A DNA stretch of 64,000 nt from Amycolatopsis acidicola (GCF_007713735.2 NZ_VMNW02000033.1:17067-81066), one strand, 5' to 3'; positions 33,567-43,900 are shown, numbered from the stretch's first letter. The notes: a model not told the origin generated them from the letters alone. Program-made: numbers and translations.

Positions 33567-34936
33567 CCGCGGTCGAGGACCGTGCCCCCGCGTTCGACCG
33601 GCGGCTGATCGCCCCGATGATGCTGGGCTCGATCCTGAACCCGGTCAACTCCTCGATGCTCGCGGTCGCCCTGATCCCGATCGGGCAGGCGTTCGGCGCC
33701 CCGCCGGCGCAGACCGCGTGGCTGGTGTCCGCGCTGTACCTCGCGACCGCGGTCGGGCAGCCGGTGATCGGCAGGCTGGTGGACACCTTCGGCCCGCGCC
33801 CGCTGTACCTGGCGGGCACCGCGCTGGTCGGGGTCGCCGGGGTGCTCGGGATCTTCGCGCCGGATCTGTGGGTGCTGGTGCTTTCCCGGGTACTGCTGGG
33901 TTTCGGCACCTCCGCCGCGTACCCGGCGTCGATGTACCTGCTGCGCGCCGAGGCCGACCGCACGGGGATGAAGAGCCCGAGCGGGATCCTCGCGGCGCTG
34001 TCGGTGTCGAACCAGGTGATCTCGGCGATCGGGCCCACGGTGGGCGGTCTGCTGATCGGGCTCGGCGGCTGGCAGCTGATCTTCGGCGTCAACATCCCGC
34101 TCTCGGTGGCCTGCCTGATCCTGGGCACGCTCACCCTGCCGCGCGCGCTGAAGGGCCAGGGCGAGCGGCAAAGCGTGGACCCGCTGGGCATGCTGCTGTT
34201 CGCGGCGATGCTCACCGCGTTCCTGTTCTTCCTGATGGACCCACGGCGGTGGTACCTCATGGTGGTCGCCGTCGCGGCCGGGATCGCTTTCACACTGCGG
34301 GAAAACCGCGCGGACACGCCGTTCGTCGACCTGCGCGTGCTGCGCGGCAACGGTCCCCTGCTCGCGACCTACTTGCGGCAGCTGCTCGCTTACACCACCG
34401 CGTACGCATTCCTCTACGGCTACACGCAATGGCTGGAGGAAGGCCGTTCGCTCAGTGCGTCCGCCGCGGGATTGCTGCTGCTGCCGCTTTCGCTGGCGGC
34501 GATGGGCATCACGGCGCTCGTCGGCCGGACCCCGCAGGTGTGGGGCAAGCTCGTGGGCGGCGCGCTGGCACAGGTGGTCGCCTCCGTCGCGCTGCTTTTC
34601 CTCGGGACGGACAGCCTCGTCTGGTTGCTGGCGGCGGTCGGCGCTGTCGCCGGGATCGCGCAGGGCCTCAACGGGCTGGCGAACCAGAACGCCCTTTACG
34701 CGCAAGCGGATCCGGCCCGGATGGGCTCCTCCGCCGGGCTGCTGCGCACCTTCACCTACGTCGGCGCGCTGCTGGCTTCCGCCGCGAGCGCCGCCTTCTA
34801 CGGCCACGGCGCCGACACCTCCGGCCTGCACGGCATGGCCGTGCTGCTGGTGTGTGTCTCCAGCCTGCTCTTCGTGGTCACGCTCGTCGACCGCCCCCTG
34901 CGCCGCGTCGGCCACGACGCGGCGGAAACCGTTTGA
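33563..34936 (+). CDS. MFS drug/metabolite exporter (DHA type)
   Basis: 457 residues, 13-14 predicted membrane helices. Early motifs LNPVNSSMLAVALIPI, TAWLVSALYLATAVGQPVIG and GRLVDTFGPRPLYLAG match DHA2-like proton-driven exporters, and LSRVLLGFGTSAAYPASMY is the motif C-like helix 5. It sits between its MarR regulator and a cysteine hydrolase, so it may export a compound that the operon also modifies. Confidence 0.9.
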   Translation: MTAVEDRAPAFDRRLIAPMMLGSILNPVNSSMLAVALIPIGQAFGAPPAQTAWLVSALYLATAVGQPVIGRLVDTFGPRPLYLAGTALVGVAGVLGIFAPDLWVLVLSRVLLGFGTSAAYPASMYLLRAEADRTGMKSPSGILAALSVSNQVISAIGPTVGGLLIGLGGWQLIFGVNIPLSVACLILGTLTLPRALKGQGERQSVDPLGMLLFAAMLTAFLFFLMDPRRWYLMVVAVAAGIAFTLRENRADTPFVDLRVLRGNGPLLATYLRQLLAYTTAYAFLYGYTQWLEEGRSLSASAAGLLLLPLSLAAMGITALVGRTPQVWGKLVGGALAQVVASVALLFLGTDSLVWLLAAVGAVAGIAQGLNGLANQNALYAQADPARMGSSAGLLRTFTYVGALLASAASAAFYGHGADTSGLHGMAVLLVCVSSLLFVVTLVDRPLRRVGHDAAETV

Positions 34937-34952
34937 CCGAAAGGAAAACCCC

Positions 34953-35534
34953 TTGCCCGTCACCACTTTGGACCCGAAGACCGCGCTGGTCGTGATCGAC
35001 CTGCAGCAGGGCATCATGGGCATCCCCGGCGCCCCTTACGGCGTCACGGACGTCCTGGCCCGCACGGTCGAGCTGGCCGACGCGTTCCGCGCCCGCGACC
35101 TCCCGGTCGTACTGGTACGCGTCACCTTCGCCGCGGACGGCGCCGACGCCGTTCCCGGCCGCACCGACGCGAAGCAGCAGAGGCAGGCCCCGCCGCCGGG
35201 CTGGGACGAGGTCGTCCCCGAACTGGCCGGGCGCGGCGACGTCGTCGTCACCAAACGGAACTGGTCGGCGTTCTTCGGCACGGACCTCGAGCTGCAGCTG
35301 CGGCGCCGGGGCGTCACGCAGATCGTGCTGACCGGCGTGGCCACCAGCATCGGCGTCGAGTCGACGGCGCGGGCCGCGCACGAGCACGGCCACCACGTCA
35401 CCATCGCGACCGACGCGGTGACCGACTCCGACGCGGACGCGCACCGCAACAGCGTGGAGAAGATCTTCCCCCGCCTCGCCGAGACCGGCACGACGGCGGA
35501 AATCCTGGCGCTGCTGGAGAAAACGCACGGCTGA
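34953..35534 (+). CDS. Isochorismatase-like cysteine hydrolase
   Basis: 193 residues with the isochorismatase-like fold: LVVIDLQQGIMG (catalytic Asp), VTKRNWSAFFGT (Lys) and IVLTGVATSIGVESTARAAHE. In the last motif the position of the nucleophilic Cys (usually VxTxxCV) is Ser (ATSIGV), so the classical nucleophile may be absent and Cys-hydrolase activity is doubtful; true isochorismatases like DhbB lack the Cys too. TTG start at 34953 with AAAGGA. Third gene of the MarR operon, 16 bp behind the exporter. Substrate unknown; not part of the DHB cluster. Confidence 0.85.
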   Translation: MPVTTLDPKTALVVIDLQQGIMGIPGAPYGVTDVLARTVELADAFRARDLPVVLVRVTFAADGADAVPGRTDAKQQRQAPPPGWDEVVPELAGRGDVVVTKRNWSAFFGTDLELQLRRRGVTQIVLTGVATSIGVESTARAAHEHGHHVTIATDAVTDSDADAHRNSVEKIFPRLAETGTTAEILALLEKTHG

Positions 35535-35545
35535 GCCCGGCGGAC

Positions 35546-35583
35546 GGGGCGGTGCCGGTTCGCCGGCGCCGCCCCCTTTTTCC
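35546..35583 (+). terminator. Intrinsic terminator of the MarR-MFS-hydrolase operon
   Basis: 13-bp stem (GGGGCGGTGCCGG, one G-T wobble) with a TTCG tetraloop, followed by CTTTTTCC, 11 bp after the stop. One of the few classical U-tailed terminators in this window. Confidence 0.9.
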
Positions 35584-35610
35584 TTCAGAGGCGCTGTTAG
35601 GAGGCGCTGT

Positions 35611-36135
35611 TCAGAGGCGGCGCAGTCCTTCGAGCACGCGGGTCATCACGTACAGGTGCGTGTCGGCCTGGTCGTCGCCGGTGAGGGTGCGGTGCACCAG
35701 CACCAGGTTCGCGTCGGCCGCGTCGCTGACGAGCACCTTCGCCACGCCCACCGGGACCCGCAGGCGGGAGGCCAGCTCGGCGATCGACCGCGGGCTGCGG
35801 CAGGCTTCGAGGATCGCGATCTGCTCCATGGTCTGCGGCGGGGCGCAGTCCTCCACCGTCGTGACCAGGGTTTCCAGCTCCAGCACGTAGTTCACGGCGG
35901 TGCGGCCGCTGGTCAGCGCGTAGGGCCGGACGAACGAGGTGTCCTCGAAGGGGTCCGGCTCGCGCGGCTCGGGTTTCGCGCGCGGCACCGGCGAAGGCTT
36001 CCGGTCCCGCGCCGCGGGCTTCCCGCCCGTGGCCCGGTGCTTGCCCGCCCCGGGGTTTTCGCCGGCGGCCTCCTCCGGCGCGTCGTTCCCGCGGTGCTCC
36101 GGGGACCGTCGCTCGCGGCGGGACCTTCGGTACAT
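35611..36135 (-). CDS. DUF742 protein (CvnC-like conservon component)
   Basis: 174 residues. The basic, proline-rich N-terminal 65 residues precede the DUF742 domain (FVRPYALTSGRTAVNYVLEL, the QIAILEACRSPRSIAELASR stretch, LRVPVGVAKVLVSDAADANL), a winged-helix-like fold. In conservons this protein is the third of four products (sensor kinase, roadblock, DUF742, small GTPase). Here only the roadblock gene accompanies it, with a one-base TGATG overlap at 36135. The kinase and GTPase are missing on both sides. Confidence 0.92.
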   Translation of the reverse strand: MYRRSRRERRSPEHRGNDAPEEAAGENPGAGKHRATGGKPAARDRKPSPVPRAKPEPREPDPFEDTSFVRPYALTSGRTAVNYVLELETLVTTVEDCAPPQTMEQIAILEACRSPRSIAELASRLRVPVGVAKVLVSDAADANLVLVHRTLTGDDQADTHLYVMTRVLEGLRRL

Positions 36136-36599
36136 CAGCGGGGCCACTCCACCTCGCCGGCGTCGGGCATCGACATCGCGCCCTGCAGCTGGGCCCGCAG
36201 CTCGGGGGTCATGATCTGGCCGACGCGCTCGACCAGCATGGTCATCTCGAAGGCGACCTGCCCGATGTCGCAGCTCGGCGCGGCCAGCGCGACGAGACAG
36301 GACCCGTCGCTGATGGACATCAGGATCATGATGCCCAGTTCCATCTCGACCACGGTCTCGGTGACCCGGCCGGCCTGGAAGCACCGCGCCGCGCCCTGGG
36401 TGAGGCTCATCAGCCCGGACGCGGCCGCGGCCAGCTGGTCCGCGCGCTCGACCGGCAGCCGGTCCGAGGCGGCGAGCAGCAGTCCGTCGGCGGACACCAC
36501 CACGGCGTGCGCCACCCCGGGCACGCGGAGCGCGAAGTCGTTGACCAGCCAGTTGAAATCAACTGTGTGGCGCTGCGCCGAGGTCACTTGTTCCTCCAT
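36135..36599 (-). CDS. Roadblock/LC7-domain protein (CvnB-like)
   Basis: 154 residues: a roadblock/LC7 domain (FNWLVNDFALRVPGVAHAVV, VSADGLLLAASDRLP, ELGIMILMSISDGSCLVALA) and a short Asp/Glu tail. In conservons it acts as GTPase regulator/scaffold at the membrane. I use ATG 36599 (MEEQVTS), the usual start for the family, over an in-frame ATG at 36659 that adds 20 low-complexity residues; neither has a strong ribosome site. Coupled to the DUF742 gene. Confidence 0.9.
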   Translation of the reverse strand: MEEQVTSAQRHTVDFNWLVNDFALRVPGVAHAVVVSADGLLLAASDRLPVERADQLAAAASGLMSLTQGAARCFQAGRVTETVVEMELGIMILMSISDGSCLVALAAPSCDIGQVAFEMTMLVERVGQIMTPELRAQLQGAMSMPDAGEVEWPR

Positions 36600-36933
36600 G
36601 GATCCGGCGGCTTCCCCAGCATCCGCTCCCACCACCGCGTCGGCGGGTCCGGGCGGCATGCCGGGTGAGCGTAGCGGGAGCGAAAACGCAGCTTGCGACC
36701 GCCGTGATCTTCCGCGGGGCCGTCACGGGCCGACGACCTGCCATGATGCGGATAGCGAGCAAAGTCGCTACCCAGGGTGAGCGTCTTCGGCCGCTAGCCG
36801 CAGCAAGATCCACCCGAATGGAGCAATCCTTCCGGCGGCCCCTGGCGCTCTTGGTAGGGATTCCCCCGGTCAGGCCCCCACGACCGAGGGAGGTCGGACG
36901 AGTGCCGGTTTTGCCGGGTTCGGCCCGCGTGAA
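36600..36933. other. Intergenic region upstream of the roadblock gene
   Basis: About 330 bp between the roadblock start and the NADH dehydrogenase terminator. It should hold the promoter of the roadblock-DUF742 pair. I see no convincing gene; short open frames here have no ribosome site and no recognisable product. Confidence 0.5.
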
Positions 36934-36963
36934 AGTGCCGCGGGCACCCCTGCCCGCGGCACT
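36934..36963 (-). terminator. Terminator hairpin of the NADH dehydrogenase gene
   Basis: Perfect 13-bp stem AGTGCCGCGGGCA with a CCCC loop, 20 bp past the stop at 36983. A GTCC-N5-GGAC palindrome (36,968-36,980) lies between the stop and the hairpin. Confidence 0.85.
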
Positions 36964-36982
36964 CCGCGTCCTTTGTGGACGG

Positions 36983-38326
36983 TCAGGCCGAGGCCCGGTC
37001 GCGGCCGGGCGAAGCGGCGGCGTCCTCCTCGCCGTCTTCGCCGTCTTCGGACCAGTCGATCTCGTAGGCGTCCGGGCGGTCCACGACGATCTGCGGCCGG
37101 GTGCGCGTGCAGTAGTCCCACAGCCAGCTGATCACCGCGCCGATCCGCTCCCGGATCCCGGACATCAGCACCACGTGCACGGCCAGCCAGGCCAGGAACG
37201 CGGGCGGCCCGGTGAAGCGCCGGTGCTTGCTGCCCAGCTCGGCGATCGCGGCGCCGCGGCCGATCATCGCCATGATCCCCTTGTCCCGGTAGACGAACGG
37301 GGCGCGCCGGCCGCCGCGCAGGTCGGCCAGGACGTTCCGCACCACGTGGTGCCCGGCCTGCTGCGCCACCGAACCGAGCTGCGGCAGCCGCTGCCCGGCC
37401 CCGTCGACGATGTTCGCGGTGTCGCCCAGCGCGTACACGCCTTCGAGCCCCGGCACGGACAGATCCGGGTCCACGTCGACCCAGCCGCCCTTGCCCTGCG
37501 GCAGGCCGGAGCCCGCCAGCAGCGAGCGGCCCTTGAGCCCGCCGGCCCAGACGACCGTGCGCGAGGAGATGAACGAGCCGTCCTTCAGCTTGACGCCGTC
37601 CTTGCGCACCTCGGTCACGCTGGCGCCCAGCCGCAGCTCCACACCCCCGGCCCGCAGCCGCTCCGCCGCGTAGGCGCGCGACTTCTCGCTGAAGGGCATC
37701 AGCACCTCGGGCAGCATGTCCACCAGGTAGACCCGCCCGGCCCGGGCCAGCTCCGGGGACAGGTAGGACGGGACGACGCCGGTCATGCTCTCGGCCACGG
37801 CGCCCGCGGTCTCGACCCCGGTCGGGCCCGCGCCGACGACCACCACGTTCAGCGCGCCGCGGTCGATGTAGCGGCTGTCGCGGTCGGCGGCGTCGAGCGC
37901 GCCGAGGAACCGGGACCGCAGGCGGGCGGCGTCGTCGAGGGAGTACAGCGGGAAGGCGTGCTCCGCGGCGCCGGGGATGCCGAAGAAGTTGACCTCCGCG
38001 CCCGCCGCCACGACGAGCACCTTGCCCTGGTAGCTGAGCCCGTCCGAGGTGGTCACGGTGCGGGTCTTCGCGTCGATCGCGGTCACCTCGGCCGTGACGA
38101 CGCGCACCCGGCGGTCGCGGCGGAAGATCGCGCGCAGCGGGCGCGCGACGTCCTTGCTGGCTATCTGCGAGGTGGCGACCTGGTAGATCAGCGGCTGGAA
38201 CTGGTGGTAGTTGTTCCGGTCCAGCAGCAGCACGTCGACCCCGCGCGCGGCCAGCCCGCGCGCCGCGTTCAGCCCGGCGAACCCGGCGCCGACGATCACG
38301 ACCTCATGCGACGCGGCCTGCGTCAT
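36983..38326 (-). CDS. ndh: Type II NADH dehydrogenase (NDH-2)
   Basis: 447 residues. Two Rossmann dinucleotide sites are visible: FAD-binding VIVGAGFAGLNAARGLA at the N-terminus and NADH-binding NVVVVGAGPTGVETAGAVAE near 165. The LAVHVVLMSGIRERIGAVISW segment near 390 is the membrane-anchoring C-terminal helix, and YALGDTANI is the FAD-site Asp motif. It oxidises NADH and reduces menaquinone without proton pumping. ATG 38326 chosen over an upstream in-frame start at 38365 because the fold begins at MTQAASHEVVIVG and GGAG precedes it. The acidic tail (EDGEDGEEDAA) is unusual. Confidence 0.94.
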   Translation of the reverse strand: MTQAASHEVVIVGAGFAGLNAARGLAARGVDVLLLDRNNYHQFQPLIYQVATSQIASKDVARPLRAIFRRDRRVRVVTAEVTAIDAKTRTVTTSDGLSYQGKVLVVAAGAEVNFFGIPGAAEHAFPLYSLDDAARLRSRFLGALDAADRDSRYIDRGALNVVVVGAGPTGVETAGAVAESMTGVVPSYLSPELARAGRVYLVDMLPEVLMPFSEKSRAYAAERLRAGGVELRLGASVTEVRKDGVKLKDGSFISSRTVVWAGGLKGRSLLAGSGLPQGKGGWVDVDPDLSVPGLEGVYALGDTANIVDGAGQRLPQLGSVAQQAGHHVVRNVLADLRGGRRAPFVYRDKGIMAMIGRGAAIAELGSKHRRFTGPPAFLAWLAVHVVLMSGIRERIGAVISWLWDYCTRTRPQIVVDRPDAYEIDWSEDGEDGEEDAAASPGRDRASA

Positions 38327-38852
38327 GTCCCACCATCTCCGATTGCTCGACAACACAGTTCTCACGCCCGGTTACCCGCCACCGCCGGAACCGACACCCA
38401 CCCGGACCGGTGACGGCGGGGTCCACAAAGGACACCCCGGGTCACTGTCGACGGATTGTCGACGGCTGCTGCGACCGTGGAGCGCACTGGAGAGGACGCA
38501 GCCGGGACGGCCGGCCGGGGAGGGACGGCGGTCCGGGCAGGTCGAGGGGAGGCTCGCGATGCGAAGGCCGGTGCTCAGATCCAACGGGCTCGGGGATGAG
38601 CGAAACGGCGGCAGCGCGGCCACACCGGGCGCGCTCTCTCCGTCCGCCGAGGCGGCGGCGATCGTGGGGGACGACCACGCCGCCGCCCGGCACCTTTCGA
38701 CACGGCGCAACCGAGAGCTGGCCGCACGGCGTGCGGGGCAGGGGCACCGCCGGTGCGGACGCCGGGACCTTCCGCCTCCCCGGCCCCGGTAGCCGCACCG
38801 GCGGATCCGCCACGATTCCGTATCTGGCCCCGGTGCCCCGGCTCCTCTCGGT
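38327..38852. other. Long intergenic region between divergent ndh and BTAD regulator genes
   Basis: 526 bp with no gene I can support; the open frames present are antisense-like and unrelated to known proteins. It must hold both promoters. A GTCC-N5-GGAC palindrome lies at 38,421-38,433 inside a larger inverted repeat GGGGTCC...GGACACCCC. Confidence 0.5.
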
Positions 38853-40973
38853 GTGAACGAAGTTCCGCGGGGCGTGGACTTCCGCGTGCTCGGCGCGCTG
38901 GAGGTCCACGCCGACGGCAGGCGCCTCGACCTCGGCGGGCCGCGGCTGCGCGCGCTCCTGGCACTGCTGCTCGCCGCGCGCGGGCGATCGGTCAGCGTAT
39001 CCGCGCTGGTCGACGAATTATGGGGGCCCGCGGCGCCCGACGACGCCGGCCGCACCGTGCGCACGTATGTTTCGCGGCTGCGCAAGGCGTTGCAGCCCGC
39101 GGCGGGAACCACGGACCTGATCCTCACCCGCCCGCCCGGGTACGCGCTGCCGCTGCCACCGGAGTTGCTCGACGTGGCCCGGTTCGAGCGGCTCGCGACC
39201 GCCGGGCGCGCGGCGCTGACCGCGGGCAGATCCCCGGAGGCGGCCAGGAATCTCGTGGCCGCGCTCGACCTGTGGCGGGGCCCGGCCTACGACGAGTTCC
39301 ACGATGTGCCGTCCCTAGCCGCCGAGGCGGAGCGGCTCACGCAACTGCGGCACGAAGCGCTGCAGGACCGGATCGACGCGGACCTCGCGCTCGGCCAGGG
39401 CCGTGAGCTCATCGCCGAACTGCAGGCCCTGACGGCCGCGCATCCCGGGCACGAGCGGCTCTGGGGTCAGCTGATGAAAGCGCTCTACCGGGCGGGGCGG
39501 CAGGCCGACGCGCTGCGCACCTTCCGGCGTGCCCGGCAGCAGCTGCTGGAGGACGCCGGGGTCGAACCGTCCCCGGCCTTGACGGGTGTCCAGCGTCAGA
39601 TCCTGGCGCAGGACAAGGCCTTGCTCGCGCGCCAGGACGAAGCGCCCGGCCCGCTCGCCGCCGGGGCGCGGGCGCTGCTCGGCGAGGGCGATCTGAGGAC
39701 GGGACGGCGGCAGTTCGAGATCGCGTACGGGCTGGCCGAGCGCGCGGGCGACGGGCCCGGCGCGGCGGAGGCGATCCTCGGCCTGTCCGGGCTGTGGGTG
39801 CACGAGCACCGCACCGCCACCGGTGTCCACCAGCTGCGCACACGCCTGGAGAGAGCGCTTTCCGCAGTCGGCCCGGACTCGCCGCTGGCCCTGCGGCTGC
39901 GCGTGCGGCTGGCGGGCGAGGCCGACTACCGCACGGCCGGGCACGACCGGATTCTGGCGCGGCTGCGGGAAACCCGCACCGCCGGGGACCCGGTCGCGCT
40001 GGCCGAAGCGCTGAGCATCGCGCACCATTGCGTGCTCGGGCCCGCGCACGGTCCGCTGCGCCAGTCACTGGCGCTGGAGCTGATCGGCGAAAGCACGCGC
40101 ACGGGCCGGCGCGCGGACCGGCTGATGGGCCTGCTGTGGCACACCGTCGACCTGTTCCTCGCCGCCGACCGCCACGCCGAGCGCCGCCTCGCCGAGCTGG
40201 AACTGGCGCTCGCCGAGAACGACTTCCTCGCGGCGCGGTTCACCACGGAGGCGATGCGGGTCATGCTGACCATCCGCGCGGGCCGGTTCGACGAGGCCGA
40301 GAAGCGCGCACGGGTGTGCGCCGAGCTGGGCGAGCGGACCGGTGACGCGGACGCGATGGGCTGGTACGGGGCGCATCTCGTGGCGATCCGCTGGTTCCAG
40401 GGCAGGCTGCCGGAGCTGCTGCCCCTGCTGGACGACCTCGTGCACTCCACGACCCTGAGCACCCTCGACAACTCGTACTTCGCCGCACACGCCGTGGCGG
40501 CCGCGCACGCCGGGGACCACCGGGCGGCGGCCGGGTCACTGGCGCGGCTCGCCGGGCACGGGCTGGAGACGCTGCCGCAGTCGAGCACCTGGCTGGTGTC
40601 GATGAACGGGGTCGCGGAAAGCGCTTACCGCTTGCACGACGGGGAAACGGCGGCGAGGGCGTACGAGCTGATCGGCCCGTACGGCCAGCTGCCGGTGATG
40701 GCGAGCCTGGCCGTCGCGTGCTTCGGGTCGGCGCAGTACGCGCTCGGGGTGTCCGCGCTGGCGATGGGTAAACCGGAGCTGGCCGTCCGCCACCTGCGGA
40801 CCGCGGTGCGCCACAACCTCGCGCTCGGGCACTGGCCCGCGGTCGCGGTCGCCCGCGCGCGCTACGCGGAAGCGTTGCTGGCGCGGGGTTTTCCGGAGGA
40901 CGCGGAGACCGCCGAGGCCGAGCGGGCGCTGGCCGCCCGCGACGCGGCCGCGATGGGCAGTTCGATCTCCTGA
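38853..40973 (+). CDS. BTAD/SARP-type transcriptional regulator with large C-terminal TPR-like domain
   Basis: 706 residues. Residues about 8-95 are an OmpR-like winged helix (VLGALEVHADGRRLDLGGPR, LVDELWGPAAPDDAGRTVRT, YVSRLRKAL), 100-245 the bacterial transcriptional activation domain (AARNLVAALDLWRGPAYDEF, RLWGQLMKALYRAGRQADAL). The remaining 460 residues are helical and TPR-like, without the usual NB-ARC ATPase (no Walker A). SARP proteins often activate secondary-metabolite clusters, but none adjoins it; the target is unknown. GTG start at 38853; the 3' end is 4 bp from a convergent gene. Confidence 0.9.
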   Translation: MNEVPRGVDFRVLGALEVHADGRRLDLGGPRLRALLALLLAARGRSVSVSALVDELWGPAAPDDAGRTVRTYVSRLRKALQPAAGTTDLILTRPPGYALPLPPELLDVARFERLATAGRAALTAGRSPEAARNLVAALDLWRGPAYDEFHDVPSLAAEAERLTQLRHEALQDRIDADLALGQGRELIAELQALTAAHPGHERLWGQLMKALYRAGRQADALRTFRRARQQLLEDAGVEPSPALTGVQRQILAQDKALLARQDEAPGPLAAGARALLGEGDLRTGRRQFEIAYGLAERAGDGPGAAEAILGLSGLWVHEHRTATGVHQLRTRLERALSAVGPDSPLALRLRVRLAGEADYRTAGHDRILARLRETRTAGDPVALAEALSIAHHCVLGPAHGPLRQSLALELIGESTRTGRRADRLMGLLWHTVDLFLAADRHAERRLAELELALAENDFLAARFTTEAMRVMLTIRAGRFDEAEKRARVCAELGERTGDADAMGWYGAHLVAIRWFQGRLPELLPLLDDLVHSTTLSTLDNSYFAAHAVAAAHAGDHRAAAGSLARLAGHGLETLPQSSTWLVSMNGVAESAYRLHDGETAARAYELIGPYGQLPVMASLAVACFGSAQYALGVSALAMGKPELAVRHLRTAVRHNLALGHWPAVAVARARYAEALLARGFPEDAETAEAERALAARDAAAMGSSIS

Positions 40974-40977
40974 GCGC

Positions 40978-43900
40978 TCACTCCCACGGCGTGGCGCTGT
41001 TCATCAGCCCGATCATCCCCGACACCAGGCGCATCTGCGCGACGGTCCGGATGTCGGCCTCGACCAGCCGCGGCGAGCACACCAGCACGGCCAGCACCTG
41101 CGCGCGGGACAACGCCACGTTGAGCCTGTTGCGGGACAACAGGAAGTCGAGTCCGCGCGGCAGGTCGACGGCGGAGGACGACGTCATGGTCGCGATCACG
41201 ACCGGTGCTTCCTGGCCCTGGAAGCGGTCCACGGTGCCGACCCGCACGCCGGCGTAGCCCGCGCGCTCCAGCTCCCTGGCGACGACCCTGACCTGCATGT
41301 TGTACGGCGCGACGACGAGGATGTCCTGGTCCCCCAAGGGCCGCCGCTCCTCGCCGTCCGTCCACATCCGACCGTGCACTGTGGACACCAGATCGACCAC
41401 ACGTGCCGCTTCCTCGGCCGACCGGGTGGTGTTGCCCCGGTGCTCCACCTCCACCAGCCGCAGCCCGGGCTCGACACCCTCGATGCTCCGGGACGCGGTG
41501 GACGGGTGGGCGTGCAGCAACCCGGCGTAGGACAGCCGCGACACCGGTTCGCACACGCCGGGGTGCATCCGCCGCGTCTGGTCCAGGAAATACCCCAGCT
41601 CGGGCGGCATCACGTCGGCGTCGCCGAGCAGGTGCCCCAGCGCGGACGCCTCCGCGCCCGCCGGGTGCGTGCCCTGCACGACCTGCGGCAGCTGCTGCGG
41701 ATCGCCCAGCAGCACGAGGTTCTTCGCGGCCGTGGACACGGCGAGCGCGTCCGCCAGCGCGAACTGGCCCGCCTCGTCGATCACCAGCACGTCGAACGGC
41801 TCCGACCGGATCGCGGCGTTCGCGAAGGTCCACGCCGTGCCGCCGACCAGGTGCCCGGTGTCGTGCTCGGCGCGCCAGCGCACCAGCGCGTCGTTCGTCT
41901 TCGGCTGGTCCCACGGCGTTTTGGGGTCCGGGGTTCCCTTGGGGCGCTTGGCACACGGCAGTTCCGGCGCGTTCTTCTTCGCCGCCGCCAGCACGTTCTC
42001 GACCGCCTTGTGGCTGGTCGACGTCACCGCCACCGTCTTCCCCTCGCGCACGAGGTGGGCGATCAGCTTGCCGGCCAGGTATGTCTTGCCCGCACCGGGC
42101 GGGCCCTGCACGGCGAGCGCGGAATGGTCCAGCAGATCGACCGTTTCGATCACCGTGCGGACCAGGTCCTCGCCGGGTTCCGGCAGCGGCGCGCTACCGC
42201 GCAGCCGGGGCGGAACCCGCCGCAGCAGGTCGATCCCGGGGTGGCGCGGCAGTTCCGGCAGGGTGTCGACCGCCAGCTGCGCCAGTTCGGCCACGGCCTC
42301 GTCCTTGGGCGACGGACGCACGGGACTGCCGGGCAGGACCGCGGCCGGACGGTCTCCCGTCGTCTGATCGGGCGGGCAGCTTTCGGTCAGGGTCAGCTCT
42401 TCCGCCGACGCCGCCACGACTTTGGCGTCGCGGGACGCGCCGCCGTAGCGCAGCCGGACCTGGTCGCCGGGCGCGAAGGGATGCGGCCGCTCGGGGTCGC
42501 AGCCGAGCACGAGCGTGCGCTTGGCGAGTTTGGCGCGGCCCGACGGCGGCACCCACTCCCCCGCGTCCACCGACACCGGGACCGCGCACGTGGCGTCGAC
42601 CTCCAGATCGTGCAGCGGCGCGGCCAGCTGGCGGAAGTACTCCCACCACGCGGGGTTCGTCTCGCGGCGGTGATAGCCGACCGAAGCGGCGAGCAGGTCG
42701 CGGGTCTCGGTGCCGTCGTGCAGCGCGCCGACCAGACCTTCGAGGTAGGCGGCGCGTTCGGCGCGGCGCTGGGCGGCGACGTCCTCCGTGGTGTCCTTGA
42801 GCAGAGCGTCCACTTCGGACTCTTCGGCGGGCGCCCGCAGTTCGATGCCGGCTTTTTCGCGGGTCTCGTGCAGGAACTCGAAAAGCCGCAACGTGGAGAC
42901 GCAGTCGTACTCGTTGTAGTCACTGATCCCGCGCAGCACTTCGTCGGCCTGCTCGGTTTCGCCGAGCCCGCGGAGCGTCAGGTAGTCCTCGTACGCTTCG
43001 ATGCTCGACACCGCCGTCTTCACGTCGCCGTCGCGCGCCGCGGGCATGTACAGCGGCTCCAGGTACTTGATGGAGTACGACCGCTGTGACACCCGCAAAG
43101 CCTTGCGCACCACCGCGTAGAGGTCGACGAGCGCACCGGCGCGCAGCAGGTCGTCCACCGCCTCCTCGCGGGTGCCGTGCTGCGCGGCGAGCCGTTTGAG
43201 CGCGGTGACTTCGTAGGGCGCGTAGTGGTAGACGTGCGAGCCGGGGTGGGCGGCGAGGCGCTCGGTGGCGAAGTCGACGAACGCCTCGAAGGCGGACTTC
43301 TCCTCCAGCCGGGTGTGCGCCCAGAAGGGCGTGAACCGCTGGCCTTCTTCGGCTGTCACGGCGCCGAAGAGGTACTCCAGCCCTTCGCCGCCGAGCGCGT
43401 AGGGATCGCCTTCCATGTCGAAGAAGACGTCGCCGGGCGCGGCGGGCGGGAGCGCGGCGAGCACGTCCGGGTCGATGATCTCGTAGCTGATCTCCCCCGT
43501 CGCGTCCTGCCGGACCTGGATCGCGGCCTGCGCGCGCAGCGCGGTGAACGTCGTGACCGACATGTCGCGCGGGCGGTCGTCCGGCCCGGCCACGGCGAGG
43601 GCGTCGATGGTGCGCACGCCGGCTTCGACCAGCTTGCGGCGCTGGTCCGTGCGCATCCCCGCGACGAGCGCGAGGTCCCGGTCCGCCTCCCGCGCGTCGG
43701 CGCAGTGCCGGGCGAACGCGCATCCGGTACAGGCTGGGCGTTCGTCGGCCCACAACTGAGCGGGCAGGGCGGGCTCGCGGGCCGTCAGTTTCGCGCGCAA
43801 CCGGTGCAGCAGCGGGACGAAGTCGTCCACGTGCAGGGACCGGGTGGTGCCGTCGCCGAGCAGCAGGTGCATGCCCGGCCCCGCGGGCCAGCCGGCGCGG

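Noticed and set aside
34953..35534. Second isochorismatase of the DHB pathway
   Set aside because: It lacks a carrier domain, lies in a MarR-exporter operon 20 kb away with its own terminator, and has no iron box.
38327..38852. Open frames of 100-200 codons in the ndh-BTAD gap
   Set aside because: No ribosome sites, no hydrophobic or domain pattern, Arg/Pro-rich composition; treated as non-coding.
38853..40973. Pathway activator of the siderophore cluster (SARP)
   Set aside because: It is 24 kb away, separated by many unrelated operons, and the siderophore genes already have iron boxes; no direct-repeat SARP site was seen near the NRPS.
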